From: Paracoccaceae bacterium
GTDB taxonomy: Bacteria; Pseudomonadota; Alphaproteobacteria; Rhodobacterales; Rhodobacteraceae
Length of the DNA: 64,000 bases
Assembly (NCBI GenBank): GCA_013214575.1
Contig: JABSSD010000118.1
Coordinates: 62,001-126,000 of the forward strand
Reading direction: 5' to 3'
Both the position numbers and the translations under genes were made by a program. Below are positions 54,834 to 63,958 of this stretch, piece after piece (within the stretch, counting starts at the first letter, position 1; the number at the start of each line of letters is the position of its first letter). Under the pieces are notes generated by a model that was not told where the DNA came from, did no database searches, and saw only the letters and a program-made list of their open reading frames with translations.

Positions 54834-55853
54834 TTACTTGGGATCTGACTTGCCGTCGTAACGCGACTGCCACTCTTTCAGGATCGAGGCGCGGTTGTTG
54901 GCGGCGAATTCAAAATCATTGTCGATCATCGCCTCCAACAGGCCGGCCGGGAAATGCTCAACCGGCTTGGCAACACCGGGATAGGCAACAACCGCATAGC
55001 CGGTGTTGTACATCTCGTTGGCGCCTAGGGTGACGGTGAAATCAACCAGTTTCTGCGCTGCTTCCAGATTGGCGGTACCGGCTACAATTGCGGTCGCCTC
55101 CATGTCCCAGCCAACACCTTCGCTGGGCACAATGATGTCCAGAGGTGCGCCTGCGGCCTTGGATTTGGCACCGCGGAAGGCAAAGGAAATGCCGATCGGG
55201 ATCTCGCCGGCAGCCGCCAGCTTACAAGGTTTGGAGCCGGAGTGGGTATAGCGCGCAATGTTGTTGTGCAGCCCGTCCATAAACTCCCAGCCACCCTCTT
55301 CACCAAAGATCTGCAGCCAGCTGGAGACGTCGAGGAAGCCGGTGCCCGAAGAGTTCGGGTTGGGCATGATCAGATGACCGGCATACATTGGGTCGGTCAG
55401 ATCCTGCCAGGATGTTGGCGGTGTCAGCCCGGCCTTTTCGGCCTCAACCGTGTTGTAGCAAACCGCAGCCACCCAGGCATCCATGCCGACCCAAGCGGGT
55501 GGGTTGTCGCCGTCGACAAATTTGGCGTCGAGCTTTTCAACACCGGCAGGCGCATAGGCTTCGAGCATGCCTTCGGCCTTGAGCAGCAGCAGCGAGGTCG
55601 CCGCCAATCCCCAGACCACATCGGCCTGCGGGTTGTCGCGCTCGGCCAGCAGCTTGGCGGTGATGATACCTGTGGAATCGCGGACCCAGTTGATTTTGAT
55701 ATCGGGATTGGTCTTGTTGAAGGTCTCCGCATAGCGGGCCAGATCCTCGGCCTCGACTGCGGTATAGACTGTCAGCTCAGTTTCGGCCGCAAGTGAGGAC
55801 GCAAAAAACGCACCCGCGAGCAGAGATGTGAGAGTTGATACCTTGAGTTTCAT
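54834..55853 (-). CDS. ABC transporter substrate-binding protein for 2-aminoethylphosphonate
   Basis: 339 residues: a signal peptide (LKVSTLTSLLAGAFFASSLA) and a type 2 periplasmic binding fold (ELTVYTAVEAEDLARYAETF, WVRDSTGIITAKL, PNPNSSGTGFLDVSSWL). It resembles the predicted PhnS/AepX family that binds AEP, itself close to ferric-iron binders; the phn context decides for AEP. First gene of the transporter operon. Confidence 0.82.
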   Translation of the reverse strand: MKLKVSTLTSLLAGAFFASSLAAETELTVYTAVEAEDLARYAETFNKTNPDIKINWVRDSTGIITAKLLAERDNPQADVVWGLAATSLLLLKAEGMLEAYAPAGVEKLDAKFVDGDNPPAWVGMDAWVAAVCYNTVEAEKAGLTPPTSWQDLTDPMYAGHLIMPNPNSSGTGFLDVSSWLQIFGEEGGWEFMDGLHNNIARYTHSGSKPCKLAAAGEIPIGISFAFRGAKSKAAGAPLDIIVPSEGVGWDMEATAIVAGTANLEAAQKLVDFTVTLGANEMYNTGYAVVAYPGVAKPVEHFPAGLLEAMIDNDFEFAANNRASILKEWQSRYDGKSDPK

Positions 55854-56315
55854 GTTAGTCTCCTCTGTTAGTCTTAATGAACTTCATGCGGGGTTGTTGA
55901 TCACCCCTTTGTAAGATCCATGTGAAGCCTTGGTCAGTCTGGCATGATTTTTTAACAAGAAAAATCGATTAAACCTACAACTTCATTACTAGAACTTATA
56001 GTTGGGCTGCCGATCCTTCCCGGATGAACCAAACCAGGGAAACTGCCTTTGAGTGATCGCCATCTACAGTTTGGAAAAGCGCATCAGCCCGCAGTCAACA
56101 CCTTGAGATCACGACAGAACCTGCCGTCCAGCACATGGGATTCTTAGCCTCCTATCAGGTTACCCTAATGCGTAGTCCTGTGTATTTCTATGTTTTCTTG
56201 CATAATTGTGCTTTTCTGCCTACAACCGGGCTTATCAAAGCTTTGATGCAATTACGCCGCACGGCAAGACGCCTATATTTACGCCAAGCCAGATCAGACA
56301 CAATTGGGACCCCCT
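55854..56315. other. Intergenic region between the AEP importer and phosphatase genes
   Basis: 462 bp, AT-rich for this genome, with promoters for two divergent units. I see no gene. It contains a perfect 14-bp palindrome ATCAAAGCTTTGAT at 56234-56247, about 70 bp before the phosphatase start codon, and T-rich repeats near 56185-56215. The palindrome is a candidate site for the DeoR regulator two genes downstream. Confidence 0.6.
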
Positions 56316-57119
56316 ATGAGCCATACTCGCATCGTCGCAGACAGCACCGTGGAATTCGCCATATACCTGGTGGATCAGGCCCGGTTGGTTTCACTACCAG
56401 GGTTCCGAAAAGATGTTCAAATCGAACAGAAAAATGACCTTAGCCCAGTGACTGAAATCGACCGGAGCGTCGAATCCTTTGTGCGGGGAATGATCGAAAA
56501 GACCTATCCGACTCACGGGTTTCTGGGCGAAGAATTTGGATCTCTGAACCTGGACGCCGAGGAGCTATGGGTGGTTGATCCCATCGACGGAACCCGCAGT
56601 TATATCACGGGATGGCCCATTTGGGGCACCCTGTTGGCCAAGCTTCGCGATGGGCACCCCGAGATCGGCCTGATCGATATGCCCGCGATTCGGGAAAGAT
56701 GGCTGGGTATCTGTGGAAAAGGTTGTACTTTTGAGGACCACAGCGGGGTCAAACAGGACTGCCGGGTTTCAACCTGTGAAACATTGGCGCAGGCCCGGTT
56801 CTACACCACCAATATCCTGTATTTCGAGCCCGCCGACCGGGCCCGGATCGAGATCCTGCTACAATCGACAGCGGTGCCGCGCTTTGGCGGGGACTGTTAT
56901 TCCTACGGCTTGCTGGCCTCGGGCCATGTGGATTTGGTCATCGAGGCGAAACTGGAACCCTATGATTATTTCGCCCTCATCCCGGTGGTGGAAAGCGCCG
57001 GCGGTATTATTACCGACTGGTCCGGAAACACCCTGCATCAGGGATCGGACGGCCGGGTGATTGCCGCCGCAACGCCGCAATTGCACGCGGCGGCGCTGGA
57101 AATACTGCAACAGATCTGA
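56316..57119 (+). CDS. Inositol monophosphatase family (HisN-like) phosphatase
   Basis: 267 residues with the metal-binding set of the family: GEEFG (about residue 72), VVDPIDGTRSYITGWP and the C-terminal PYDYFALIPVVESAGG. RFGGDCYSYGLLASGHVDLV resembles histidinol-phosphatases of the HisN type. It lies 13 bp before a DeoR regulator and next to the AEP importer, which makes a sugar- or polyol-phosphate or phosphonate-linked substrate as likely as histidinol phosphate. Confidence 0.82.
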   Translation: MSHTRIVADSTVEFAIYLVDQARLVSLPGFRKDVQIEQKNDLSPVTEIDRSVESFVRGMIEKTYPTHGFLGEEFGSLNLDAEELWVVDPIDGTRSYITGWPIWGTLLAKLRDGHPEIGLIDMPAIRERWLGICGKGCTFEDHSGVKQDCRVSTCETLAQARFYTTNILYFEPADRARIEILLQSTAVPRFGGDCYSYGLLASGHVDLVIEAKLEPYDYFALIPVVESAGGIITDWSGNTLHQGSDGRVIAAATPQLHAAALEILQQI

Positions 57120-57132
57120 CACAGATAGCAGC

Positions 57133-57915
57133 ATGTGGAAAAACCAAAGACATCAAAGAATATTCAGGCTGCTCGAAGAGTTACAGAGTGTCACCACCGA
57201 TGATCTGGTCGATGATCTGTCGGTATCGCGCGAGACGGTGCGCCGGGATCTGCTGGACATGGAGGCGTTGGGGCTGTTGCGGCGTGTTCACGGCGGCGCG
57301 GTCTCGGCGGAAGCGCATTCGGAACCACCTCTGGATGTGCGTTCAAAACTGAACGTCAAGGAAAAGAAGGCGATTGCCCGCGCCGCCTGCAACCTGATCA
57401 CCGATCACAAGGTGATCTTTTTCGACACTGGCAGCACCACGATTTCTCTGGCCAAGCAGTTGGGCTCCATTCACGGGCTGCACGTCATCTCCAATTCTCT
57501 GAAGGCGGCAAGCCGGTTGCAAAGGGAGTATGACGCCAATCGCATATCAAGCCGGGTGACCCTACTCGGCGGCAGCCTGGCGGCGTTTGATTTTGCCACC
57601 TCCGGGCCGCAGACACTCCGTGAAATCTCGCGTATTCAGGCAGATATTTGCTTTGTGTCCCCCACCGCGATCGACCATCAATATGGCGCTTTGAACGCGG
57701 CTGAGGAGGAAAGAGATGTTGCCCTGGCGATGTTGGAGAACAGCCGCGAGAATGTGGTTCTGGCGGATGCTGCCAAGTTCTCTGCCAATGGCAATTATCG
57801 CTATTGCCGGTTCGAGCAGATGGATACGCTAGTGACGGATACCCAGATCCGCAAGCAGCCGGATCTGGTGCAGAGTGTTGCGGGACGGGTTAAACAGCTG
57901 ATTATCGCTGAATAA
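57133..57915 (+). CDS. DeoR/GlpR-family regulator
   Basis: 260 residues: DeoR helix-turn-helix (LQSVTTDDLVDDLSVSRETV, then LLRRVHGGA) and a sensor domain with FFDTGSTTISLAKQLG. DeoR sensors usually bind phosphorylated sugars. Coupled to the HisN-like phosphatase and likely its regulator. It is the second DeoR-type protein in the window; the first, at 22370, belongs to glpD. Confidence 0.85.
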   Translation: MWKNQRHQRIFRLLEELQSVTTDDLVDDLSVSRETVRRDLLDMEALGLLRRVHGGAVSAEAHSEPPLDVRSKLNVKEKKAIARAACNLITDHKVIFFDTGSTTISLAKQLGSIHGLHVISNSLKAASRLQREYDANRISSRVTLLGGSLAAFDFATSGPQTLREISRIQADICFVSPTAIDHQYGALNAAEEERDVALAMLENSRENVVLADAAKFSANGNYRYCRFEQMDTLVTDTQIRKQPDLVQSVAGRVKQLIIAE

Positions 57916-57942
57916 CCCGCGCAAGATATCACGAGAGATTGC

Positions 57943-59235
57943 CTAGCTGGACTGTTGCGGCGCGTAGTCTGCCGGGTTCAACCCTGTCGGCCTGCCGGGC
58001 AGCGCCAGTTCAGTCAGTTGCGGCGCGGTCCGGGCGATCAATTTGCCGGCCCGGATCACCGCCAGACGGGTGGCCCGCAGACGGATTGCCTCAATCGGGT
58101 CGCGGGCCTGTAGCAGTACCATGTTGGCAGCACAGCCTTTTTGCAGCCCATAGCCCTGCAACCCCATGATTTTGGCCGAATTGCTGGTCACCGCTTCAAA
58201 ACACCAGGTCATGTCGGCGCGGCTGGACAATTGCCCCACATGCAGCCCCATCGAGGCCACATCAAGCATGTCGCCGCGGCCCAGCGAATACCACGGGTCC
58301 ATCACACAGTCCGAGCCAAAGCCAACGGTGATACCGGCCTCGCGCAGTTGTGGCACCCGGGTCTGGCCGCGCCGTTTGGGATAGCTGTCATGGCGGCCCT
58401 GCAGCATGATGTTGATCAGCGGATTGGGGATCGCATGCACCTGTGCCTCGGCGATCAGCGGGATCAGTTTGGAGACATAGTAATTGTCCATCGAATGCAT
58501 CGAGGTCAGATGTGATCCGGTCACCCGGCCCTGCAGCCCCAGCCGTTGGGTCTCAAAGGCCAGGGTCTCGATGTGGCGGCTGTGCGGGTCGTCGCTTTCG
58601 TCGCAGTGCATATCGACCATCAACCCGCGCTTCGCAGCGATTTCACAGAGCTGACGCACCGAGTCAGCCCCCTCGGCCATGCTGCGCTCAAAATGTGGGA
58701 TGCCGCCGACCACATCGACGCCCATGTCCAGCGCCCGGATCAGGTTCTGCATTGCGGTGGGGTCGCGCAGCACCCCGTCTTGGGGAAAACCCACCAGTTG
58801 CAGATCCAGATAGGGGGCCACCTGTTTGCGCACCTCCAGCAGAGCCTGCACACCGGTCAGCGCATCATCGCAGATGTCCACATGGCTGCGGATGGCGCCG
58901 ATCCCCATCGACACTGCCAGATCGCAGTAGCGCAGGGCGCGGCTGACAATGTCTTCGACGCTCTGGATTGGTTTCAGCTCGCCCCACAGCGCGATACCTT
59001 CCAGCAGAGTGCCCGAGGTGTTCATGCGCGGGGTGCCCAGCGACAGGGTGGCGTCCATGTGGAAATGCGGATCAACAAAGGGCGGCGACACCAGATAGCC
59101 AGTGGCGTCAATCACCTCCTGCGCTTCAGCGGTGATATTTGCCTCGATGGCGGCAATCTTGCCATCCTTGCAGGCGATGTCTATGCCGGTGCGCCCATCC
59201 GGAAGGGTGGCATTATTGAGGATCAGATCGAACAT
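57943..59235 (-). CDS. codA: Cytosine deaminase / related amidohydrolase
   Basis: 430 residues of the amidohydrolase superfamily: the metal HFH in PPFVDPHFHMDAT, HCDE (MVDMHCDESDD), a SHLTSMHSM strand and GSDCVMDPWYSLG with the catalytic aspartate. This pattern is close to CodA, which converts cytosine to uracil and ammonia. It is downstream of the BMP-type ABC importer on the same strand, separated by a REP-like element, which fits nucleobase salvage. Related enzymes act on other ring amines such as isoguanine or triazines. Confidence 0.8.
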   Translation of the reverse strand: MFDLILNNATLPDGRTGIDIACKDGKIAAIEANITAEAQEVIDATGYLVSPPFVDPHFHMDATLSLGTPRMNTSGTLLEGIALWGELKPIQSVEDIVSRALRYCDLAVSMGIGAIRSHVDICDDALTGVQALLEVRKQVAPYLDLQLVGFPQDGVLRDPTAMQNLIRALDMGVDVVGGIPHFERSMAEGADSVRQLCEIAAKRGLMVDMHCDESDDPHSRHIETLAFETQRLGLQGRVTGSHLTSMHSMDNYYVSKLIPLIAEAQVHAIPNPLINIMLQGRHDSYPKRRGQTRVPQLREAGITVGFGSDCVMDPWYSLGRGDMLDVASMGLHVGQLSSRADMTWCFEAVTSNSAKIMGLQGYGLQKGCAANMVLLQARDPIEAIRLRATRLAVIRAGKLIARTAPQLTELALPGRPTGLNPADYAPQQSS

Positions 59236-59274
59236 TTGCGGGCCTCGAGTTTGGTTTGCTCAGCGTTTATGGAA

Positions 59275-59379
59275 CCGGGCGCGCCTGACCTTGGGGAGGT
59301 GCAAAGCGCCTTCACGTTTGCCAATGGCAAACCTCCGGTTTGACGGGAAGGTCAGGCGCGCCCGGCCTATCGGCCGGGC
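59275..59379 (+). repeat. REP-like double hairpin, copy 3, with inserted palindrome
   Basis: Arms of 18 bp CCGGGCGCGCCTGACCTT / AAGGTCAGGCGCGCCCGG, followed by GCCCGGCC-TATC-GGCCGGGC, all perfectly paired. Relative to the other copies the loop is about 28 bp longer and contains a GTTTGCCA-A-TGGCAAAC palindrome at 59316-59332. It lies between the nucleoside permease and the cytosine deaminase. Confidence 0.85.
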
Positions 59380-59397
59380 ATACCAAATATCAGTTAC

Positions 59398-60342
59398 TTA
59401 ACGTTGCCCTTTGAACCAGGGCGTTAGCAGGGCACGGGGGTATTCGGCCCTGCGGGCCGCCACCACCAGCGCAAAGATCGACAAAACATAGGGCGCCATC
59501 AGGAACACCTGCCCCGGCACCATGGCGCCGACCTCGGTCTGCAGACGGACCTGCAGCGCGTCGAAAGCGCCGAACAGTAACGCGCCCAGCAGCGCCTTGC
59601 CGGGTTTCCAGCTGGCAAAGATCACCAGTGCAATGCAGATCCAGCCGCGCCCGTTGACCATACCGAAAAAGAACGCATCAAAGGCCGACATGGTCAGGAA
59701 AGCGCCGCCCAGGGCCATCAGCGCTGACCCCGCCATCACCGCACCAATACGCAGGCCGTAGACCGACAGGCCCTGTGCATCGACACTGTCGGGGTTGTCG
59801 CCAACCGCCTGCAAGGCCACGCCAAGGGCGGTGCGGTTCAGCACATACCAGACCAGCAGCACCATCGCCAGCGCCAGCATGGTCATTGCAGTTTGCTGGA
59901 ACACCACAGGGCCGAGAAACGGAATATCCGACAGTATGGGGATATCCAACGCCCGGAACGGCTCAATCCGGGGCGGCGATGTCACGGTGGGCAATGCAGT
60001 GCGATAGGTGAAATAGCTAAGCGAGGTGGCAAACAGCGTCACCCCCAGCCCGGAGACATGTTGCGACAGGCCCAGCGGCACTGTCAGAATTCCGTGGATC
60101 AGGCCAAAGAACGCCCCGGCAAGGGCCGCGACCAGCACCCCGCCCCACAGGCCCGCGCCCAACCAGACCGCCATCCAGCCACACATGGCGCCGGCGGCAA
60201 AGATGCCCTCGATCCCAAGGTTCAGCACCCCGGACTTTTCGCACAGCAACGCGCCGAGGACGCCAAAGATCAGCGGCGTGGCGATGCGCAGGGAGGCGGC
60301 CCAGAAGCTCTCGCTAAGCAGGATTTGCAGGATATCCATCAT
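59398..60342 (-). CDS. Nucleoside/nucleobase ABC transporter permease 2
   Basis: 314 residues, about eight to ten membrane segments, with the motif GVLNLGIEGIFAAGAMCGWM typical of BMP-type and branched-chain-like permeases (YufQ/NupQ group). Start overlaps the other permease's stop by 4 bp. Forms the second half of the channel of a BMP-family importer. Confidence 0.85.
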   Translation of the reverse strand: MMDILQILLSESFWAASLRIATPLIFGVLGALLCEKSGVLNLGIEGIFAAGAMCGWMAVWLGAGLWGGVLVAALAGAFFGLIHGILTVPLGLSQHVSGLGVTLFATSLSYFTYRTALPTVTSPPRIEPFRALDIPILSDIPFLGPVVFQQTAMTMLALAMVLLVWYVLNRTALGVALQAVGDNPDSVDAQGLSVYGLRIGAVMAGSALMALGGAFLTMSAFDAFFFGMVNGRGWICIALVIFASWKPGKALLGALLFGAFDALQVRLQTEVGAMVPGQVFLMAPYVLSIFALVVAARRAEYPRALLTPWFKGQR

Positions 60343-61412
60343 GCTGCCGCCACCGCCGGTTTACTGCGGGTGATGCGATAGCGGGCGACAAAGCCGCCGA
60401 CCAGCACACAGAGCAGCGACATCGCCACCACCAGATCCGCCAGATAAGACGACACCCCCATGGCGCGGCTCATACTGTCGGCGCCGACAAACACCGATGC
60501 GATGAACAGCGCCGAGATCACCACGCCGACCGGCGACAGACCCGCCAGCATAGCAACGACAATGCCGGTATAGCCAAAGCCAGGCGACAGATCGGCGGTC
60601 AGATAGCCCTTCAACCCGGCCACCTCGCTGACGCCAGCCAGCCCGGCCAGACCGCCGGACAGGATCGCGACACCAAACAGCGAGCGGTTGACGCCGATGC
60701 CCGCATGACGCGCGGCGGCGGCGTTTTCACCAACAGCCCGTAGCCGGAACCCCCAGACCGAACGGGCCAGCATGAACTGGGCAACCCCGGCCAGCACCAG
60801 CGCCAGGATCAACCCCGAATGCATGCGCATCCGCGGCATCAGCTGCGGCAGCATGCCCTGATCCAGGATCGGAGCAGACTGCGGCCAGCCCAGCCCCATG
60901 GGATCTTGCAACGCACCCTCCAACATCATCTGTACAAAGATCAGAATGATGAAGTTGAGCAGCAGGGTTGTCACCACCTCGTCAGCGCCAAAACGGGTTT
61001 TCAACAGCGCCGGCACCGCCATGCCAGCCGCACCGGCAGCGGCGCCTAGAACAATGATTAAAGGGATCAGGAAAATACCGGGAATATCCACCGCTCCGGC
61101 GCCAATGGCGACGGCGGCCATGGCGCCCAGATACAACTGGCCCTCGGCGCCGATGTTCCACAGCTTGGCACGAAAGGCCAGGGCGGCGGCAAGGCCGGTG
61201 AACATCAGGGGCGTGGCGCGGGTCAGCATTTCGGAAAAGGCAAACACCGAGCCAAACACGCCCTTAACCATCTCCCCATAAGCCACGGTGAGGTCGGCTC
61301 CGGCCAGCGCCAGCGGAATGGCGGCCAGGGCTAGCGCGATCACGGCTGACAGAACCGGCACCCCCAGCGTCATCAACCGGCCCGGCGCGTTGCGTGGCTC
61401 GATACGGATCAT
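60339..61412 (-). CDS. Nucleoside/nucleobase ABC transporter permease 1
   Basis: 357 residues with about ten membrane segments and the NIGAEGQLYLGAMAA motif of YufP/NupP permeases. Overlaps the ATPase stop by 4 bp. Together with the downstream permease it makes the membrane pore. Confidence 0.85.
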   Translation of the reverse strand: MIRIEPRNAPGRLMTLGVPVLSAVIALALAAIPLALAGADLTVAYGEMVKGVFGSVFAFSEMLTRATPLMFTGLAAALAFRAKLWNIGAEGQLYLGAMAAVAIGAGAVDIPGIFLIPLIIVLGAAAGAAGMAVPALLKTRFGADEVVTTLLLNFIILIFVQMMLEGALQDPMGLGWPQSAPILDQGMLPQLMPRMRMHSGLILALVLAGVAQFMLARSVWGFRLRAVGENAAAARHAGIGVNRSLFGVAILSGGLAGLAGVSEVAGLKGYLTADLSPGFGYTGIVVAMLAGLSPVGVVISALFIASVFVGADSMSRAMGVSSYLADLVVAMSLLCVLVGGFVARYRITRSKPAVAAA

Positions 61413-62926
61413 GTCTGTTCTCCTGCCATTTTCAGGCCAATGTCTTCGCGGTTGCGGCTGCTGACTTCGGTCAACTGGCCGTCGTGGATCACCATGATGC
61501 GGTCGGCCAGCCCCAGGATCTCATCCAGATCTTCCGAGATTAGCAGCACCCCTGCCCCGGCGGCGCGGGCCTCTAACAGACGACGGCTGACCTCGGCAGC
61601 GGCACCCATGTCGAGGCCGCGAATGGGTTGGTTGGCCAGGATCAGCCGGGCGTTCTGTTCAAACACCCGCGCCAGGATCAGTTTCTGGATATTGCCGCCA
61701 GACAGCAGCCGGGCCCCGGCATCGATGCCGGGGCCGCGCACGTCATAAGACTGGCTGAGGGTCTTGGCGTTGGTCGCAATTGCGTCGCGGTTCAGCAGCC
61801 CATTGCTCTGCACCAATGGGTCATCCAGCCGCTCGATAATCATATTCTCGGCCACCGACATGGCGCCGACGATACCATCGTGATGGCGGTCCTCGGGGAT
61901 GCGGCCGACACCGGCCTTGATCATGGTTTTGGGATTGGGGTTCAGGATTTCGACGCCATCGACCTGAATGCTGCCGCTATCTGGTCGGCGCAGCCCCGAG
62001 ATAACCGCCGCCAGTGCCGATTGGCCATTGCCCGACACCCCTGCAATGCCGAGGATTTCATGGGCGTGCACGGTCAGGTTTACATCCGTCAGCCGGTCAC
62101 GCGCCGCCGCACTGCGCAGCCCAAGGCCCGACAATGTCAGCACCGGGGCGCCGGGTGTCATCGCGGCCCGGGTTGGGGTCGGCGTATCCTCGCCCACCAT
62201 CATCCGAGCAATCACCCGCTGATCCGCATCAGAGGTGGCGATCTCGCCCACTTTGACACCGTGGCGCAGCACCGCAATGCGGTGGGAAAACGCCAACACT
62301 TCGCGCAGTTTATGCGAGATAAATATCACCGCCAGCCCGTCGCGGGTCATCGCACCGATGTTTTCAAACAGGGTGTCGGCCTCTTGCGGGGTCAACACGG
62401 CGGTGGGCTCATCCAGCACCAGAATGCGGGCATCGCGGTACAGCGCCTTGAGGATCTCCACCCGCTGACGCTCGCCCACCGACAGCTTGCCAACCGGCGT
62501 GTCCAGCGGCGCGGTCAACCCGGTGCGGTCCATGATGCCCTGCACCTTGGCGCGGGCCCCGGCCCGGTCGCGACGCAGGGCGAACAGCGGCTCGGACCCG
62601 AGGGTGATATTGTCCAGCGCCGACAGGTTTTCGGCGAGGGTAAAGTGCTGATGCACCATGCCAATACCCGCCGACAGCGCCGCCTGCGGATGGCCAAGGG
62701 TCAGCGGCTGCATGTCGCCACTGGGCGTGGCCACGTCGATACTGCCGCCGTCGGGCATATAATGGCCAAACAGCATGTTCATCAGCGTCGTCTTGCCAGC
62801 GCCGTTTTCACCCAGCAGGGCCAGAACCTCGCCCCGGTGCAGCTCGAGACTGACGGCATCATTGGCGACGACCGAGCCGAACCGCTTGGACAGCGCGTTC
62901 AGCGAGAGTACTTTTTGCAATGTCAT
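61409..62926 (-). CDS. ABC transporter ATPase, double domain (YufO-like)
   Basis: 505 residues with two nucleotide-binding domains. The first has GENGAGKTT, LSVGERQRVEILKAL and LVLDEPTAVL. The second has GVSGNGQSAL in place of a standard Walker A, LSGGNIQKLILARV, and ANQPIRGLD in place of a Walker B DE pair, as usual in sugar/nucleoside importers where the second site is degenerate. Confidence 0.9.
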   Translation of the reverse strand: MTLQKVLSLNALSKRFGSVVANDAVSLELHRGEVLALLGENGAGKTTLMNMLFGHYMPDGGSIDVATPSGDMQPLTLGHPQAALSAGIGMVHQHFTLAENLSALDNITLGSEPLFALRRDRAGARAKVQGIMDRTGLTAPLDTPVGKLSVGERQRVEILKALYRDARILVLDEPTAVLTPQEADTLFENIGAMTRDGLAVIFISHKLREVLAFSHRIAVLRHGVKVGEIATSDADQRVIARMMVGEDTPTPTRAAMTPGAPVLTLSGLGLRSAAARDRLTDVNLTVHAHEILGIAGVSGNGQSALAAVISGLRRPDSGSIQVDGVEILNPNPKTMIKAGVGRIPEDRHHDGIVGAMSVAENMIIERLDDPLVQSNGLLNRDAIATNAKTLSQSYDVRGPGIDAGARLLSGGNIQKLILARVFEQNARLILANQPIRGLDMGAAAEVSRRLLEARAAGAGVLLISEDLDEILGLADRIMVIHDGQLTEVSSRNREDIGLKMAGEQT

Positions 62927-62965
62927 GGGAACAGTCGGGCCGACCCTGCGATCGGTCCCGACCCT

Positions 62966-63958
62966 TTACTTGTCAGAGACCGGACGGTCGTCGTTCACAT
63001 TGACACGGAACATGCCTTCCATGATCGATGTTTCAGTCGCTTCGACCTCGGCCAGCACCTCGGCTGAGACCAGCGTCTTATCCACCACCAAGGATCCGCC
63101 GCCATAGCTCATAAAGCTGTACTGGCCATAGTCCGCCGCCTCAAACGTGCCGCCAGCCACAGCCGCGATGGCGCGGTCAATGGTGGGTTCCATGTGCCAC
63201 AGAGCAGAGGTCAGGATGGTGTTGGGATAGTCGGCAGAGGTGTCGATCACATTGCCGACGGCCTTGACGCCGCGTTCAACCGCCGCATCGGCGACGCCGA
63301 ACCGTTCGGCGAACATGATGTCAGCGCCGGCATCCATCATCGCAAAGGCGCTTTCCTTGGCCTTGGGCGGATCATACCAGCTGTCGATGAAGTTCACCAG
63401 GAACTTGACCTCTGGATTAACCGCGCGGGCGCCCTCCATAAAGGCGTTCATCAGCCGGTTCACTTCGGGGATGGCATAGCCACCGACCATGCCGATCACA
63501 TTGCTTTCAGTGCTGGCCCCGGCCACCATGCCAGAGAGGTAGCTTGGCTCGTGGATCCAGTTGTCGAACACCGAGAAGTTGGGCGCCACCGGACCAAAGG
63601 AGGAGCCCATCAGGAAGCCCGTTTCGGGGTAGTCTGCGGCCACTTTGCGCGCCGCACGTTCCAGGCCGAACACCTCGCCCACCACCAGTTGCACGCCTTG
63701 CTCGGCATATTCGCGCATCACCCGCTCATAGTCGGTGTTGGCGACGTTTTCCGAGAATACATAGTCGATCTCGCCGCGATCCTTGGCGGCATTCAGCGCC
63801 AGATGGATACGGCTGATCCATTGTTGCTCGACCGGCAGCGTGTAAATGGCTGCGACCTTGACGGTTCCGGCCAAGGCTGCTCCGGCTGGCAACAGAAGCG
63901 CCAGCGCCGCCGTTCCAGCCAATATTGCCCGTCGTGTAATAGAAAATTTGCTTTTCAT
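62966..63958 (-). CDS. BMP-family (PnrA-like) substrate-binding protein
   Basis: 330 residues: a signal sequence with a twin arginine (SITRRAILAGTAALALLLPA), then the BMP fold (VKVAAIYTLPVEQQWISRIH, GMVGGYAIPEVNRLMNAF). BMP proteins bind purine or pyrimidine nucleosides in the periplasm; with a cytosine deaminase at the operon's end, a pyrimidine base or nucleoside is likely. Start at 63958 has GGGGATT upstream. Confidence 0.88.
   Translation of the reverse strand: MKSKFSITRRAILAGTAALALLLPAGAALAGTVKVAAIYTLPVEQQWISRIHLALNAAKDRGEIDYVFSENVANTDYERVMREYAEQGVQLVVGEVFGLERAARKVAADYPETGFLMGSSFGPVAPNFSVFDNWIHEPSYLSGMVAGASTESNVIGMVGGYAIPEVNRLMNAFMEGARAVNPEVKFLVNFIDSWYDPPKAKESAFAMMDAGADIMFAERFGVADAAVERGVKAVGNVIDTSADYPNTILTSALWHMEPTIDRAIAAVAGGTFEAADYGQYSFMSYGGGSLVVDKTLVSAEVLAEVEATETSIMEGMFRVNVNDDRPVSDK

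Noticed and set aside
51572-55853. ABC importer as a ferric-iron (Fbp/Afu-type) system
   Set aside because: The binding-protein family and fused permease are related to iron systems, but the genes lie with phnW-A-Y and the LysR regulator and far from the iron locus and its operator.
61628-63067. Long open frame antisense to the double ATPase (479 codons, plus strand)
   Set aside because: His/Gln-rich shadow of the ATPase gene; no domain or hydrophobic pattern of its own.
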